Shown one piece after another: positions 62,798 to 64,000 of a stretch of 64,000 nt of DNA; the first letter of the stretch is position 1, and each line of letters starts with the position of its first letter. Source of the stretch: Homarus americanus (taxonomy: Eukaryota > Arthropoda > Malacostraca > Decapoda > Nephropidae); assembly GCF_018991925.1 (NCBI RefSeq), contig NW_024756914.1, positions 8,584,417 through 8,648,416 on the forward strand. Direction: 5' to 3'. The position numbers and the translations under genes were made by a program. The notes below the pieces were generated by a model, which was given only the letters and a program-made list of their open reading frames with translations, made no database searches and was not told where the DNA came from.

Positions 62798-63700
62798 TTA
62801 CATGGCGCTCGCCTCCTCCTGAGTGGGAAGTGCTTCCTCTACCCTCCTCTGGATATAACCCATGTACATCCATCCTGGTTCCTCCTCGAATCCTCCCTCC
62901 TCTGCTTCAAGCCCCGTAGGAGTTTCTTGTGCTGTTCCCTTTGTATTACCGTGTGATCTGGATGAATGAATATATTCTGAAACGCCTCGCTCCATGCCAA
63001 GTTTTTTTGCCTGCCGAATAACTTCCCATTTCTTATCCTCACTCACTAGTGTGATCCTGAGGGGGCGAGGCTTGCCCTCCAGCTTTTGACCAAGCCTCCT
63101 CACGTCCTGAGGTGGGGCTGACATATTCAGAGCCTCTGTACAAATATTCTCAAACTGCAACTTATAGTGTGTTTTCCTACTCTCAGCTTCCTCCGACTGG
63201 CTTTCTGGGACTCCAAAAACTGTTACGTTGTTCCTACGCTGGAAAAGTTTCCGTAGTTCCTCCTCTCCCCTAACAGTAAGTCTGCTAGTTGCCATCTCTT
63301 TGACACACTTCTTCACAGTCCCGAGCTGCTGTATGACCTGTTCGGATCCTGTATTACATTCCATTACCTCCCGTGGTCCTGTTAAGGCCTGAGCATAACT
63401 CTTCTTCACTACTCCCTCCAGTCTATCAGCTACTTCCTCAGTCTTAGTGAGGATCTCTTTCCCAACTTGTTCTAGCTTGGCAACCAGCAAGGCTCCAGCT
63501 TCATCTATTTTCGTCCCTAGGAAACTCGTTCCCCTATGGTTTGTAATCGCCTCTTTCACTTTAACTATGCAGTCAGGACAATACGAGCAACAGCCTTCAT
63601 GCTTTACTGCATTATGTATCACCTTAAACGCTGAATTACCTAGACCCGCACAATGTACAGTCGAGGTTAAAAGTCTTGAACACTTAACAATATCTGGCAT
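62798..63700 (-). CDS. Family B LINE ORF1 protein
   Basis: An intact 300-residue frame from ATG at 63700. The N-terminus has a Cys/His cluster (CAGLGNSAFKVIHN, CCSYCPDC, about residues 12-45) of PHD-like spacing. A helical, coiled-coil-prone middle follows (LVAKLEQVGKEILTKTEEVA), then an RRM-like region (NNVTVFGVPESQSEE, RPLRITLVSEDKKWEVI, about residues 155-235) and an acidic tail. This architecture matches ORF1 nucleic-acid-binding chaperones of CR1/L2-like LINEs. It lies just 5' of the ORF2 remnant on the same strand. Confidence 0.75.
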   Translation of the reverse strand: MPDIVKCSRLLTSTVHCAGLGNSAFKVIHNAVKHEGCCSYCPDCIVKVKEAITNHRGTSFLGTKIDEAGALLVAKLEQVGKEILTKTEEVADRLEGVVKKSYAQALTGPREVMECNTGSEQVIQQLGTVKKCVKEMATSRLTVRGEEELRKLFQRRNNVTVFGVPESQSEEAESRKTHYKLQFENICTEALNMSAPPQDVRRLGQKLEGKPRPLRITLVSEDKKWEVIRQAKKLGMERGVSEYIHSSRSHGNTKGTAQETPTGLEAEEGGFEEEPGWMYMGYIQRRVEEALPTQEEASAM

Positions 63701-63710
63701 CTACTTCTGA

Positions 63711-64000
63711 GTTATACATGTATGATTGGGATATACTAATAACACTACTTGTCATTTCATATTATGCCTGAACCACAAAATGGGATAAAACTCTCCTTAA
63801 TACCTAAGATCTTCGGGTACTTACATGCCAAATACTGTCAAGTGACCCCGACTGTACATTCAACGTTGCCCTGGAGTAATTGCCTGTCAACAGACTTCCT
63901 GGTGATGCTTCAGCCCATGATTCCCTACGTCTCATGGCTGTCGCTGTTGGGAAGGAGGAGGGTGTGCAGAATCTGTAAGGTTCTACCCAGCTTTAAGCCC
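63711..64000. other. Window end, nothing recognised
   Basis: Possible 5' leader of the family B element on the minus strand. No coding or repeat signal was noticed. Confidence 0.35.

Overview
The window is eukaryotic and transposon-rich. It suggests an arthropod, most likely a crustacean and probably a decapod: the introns are filled with diverse LINEs, LTR, Penelope, hAT and MITE copies, and there is a (TTAGG)n interstitial repeat of the arthropod telomere type. The decapod assignment is inference from the style of these elements, not a search result. There are no bacterial operons and no CRISPR array.

I can identify one host gene with confidence. It is the 3' two thirds of POMGNT1 (protein O-mannose beta-1,2-N-acetylglucosaminyltransferase, family GT13) on the + strand, as nine exons between 12514 and 51491. 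All eight introns are GT..AG, and the joined exons give 420 codons (419 residues plus stop) in one uninterrupted frame. The catalytic core is present with its VLEEDLD metal-binding motif and WDWDMWMRL segment. The N-terminal membrane anchor and stem exons are not visible and probably lie upstream of the window. The exons total about 1.26 kb inside 39 kb; the rest is intron filled with mobile DNA.

Layout. 1-12.5 kb: broken LINE copies, a 2.6-kb minisatellite of 25-bp units and a Penelope-like fragment. Intron 1 (12.7-16.1 kb): a 32-bp minisatellite that carries copies of the exon's own splice donor, a CR1-like LINE inside it, G/C-skewed arrays and the TTAGG tract. Intron 3 (16.4-24.2 kb): a 185-bp inverted repeat pair enclosing a nearly full-length LINE (itself split by a tRNA-derived SINE) and a hAT element. 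Intron 4: a G-rich minisatellite and four small DNA transposon derivatives. Intron 5: a SINE inside a 42-bp minisatellite. Intron 6: a complete but mutated Ty3/Gypsy element with both LTRs and a 5-bp target duplication. Intron 7: a LINE split by a second LINE, plus CR1-like fragments. Intron 8: a Gag-like fragment and a CR1-like LINE split by an RNase H-bearing LINE. 52-64 kb, downstream of the gene: an RTE-like LINE split by a Tigger-like nonautonomous transposon, an unusual retroelement C-terminal domain, a LINE-tRNA(Asp) junction, a 35-bp tandem array and a CR1-like LINE that keeps its ORF1.

For reference I name the LINE families A (CR1-like, short 3' octamer tail), B (CR1-like with PHD/RRM ORF1), C (endonuclease-RT LINE with a poly(A) tail and a conserved 3' UTR ending in a GGGCTAAT..CCCGT stretch), D (LINE with a (TAA)n tail) and E (RTE-like). 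These names are local to this annotation. I found no convincing undescribed multi-gene system. The most unusual structures are the paired C-family terminal chimeras, the inverted-repeat pair around a nested transposon stack, the Penelope fragment with a hammerhead-like core, and the propagated splice donors.
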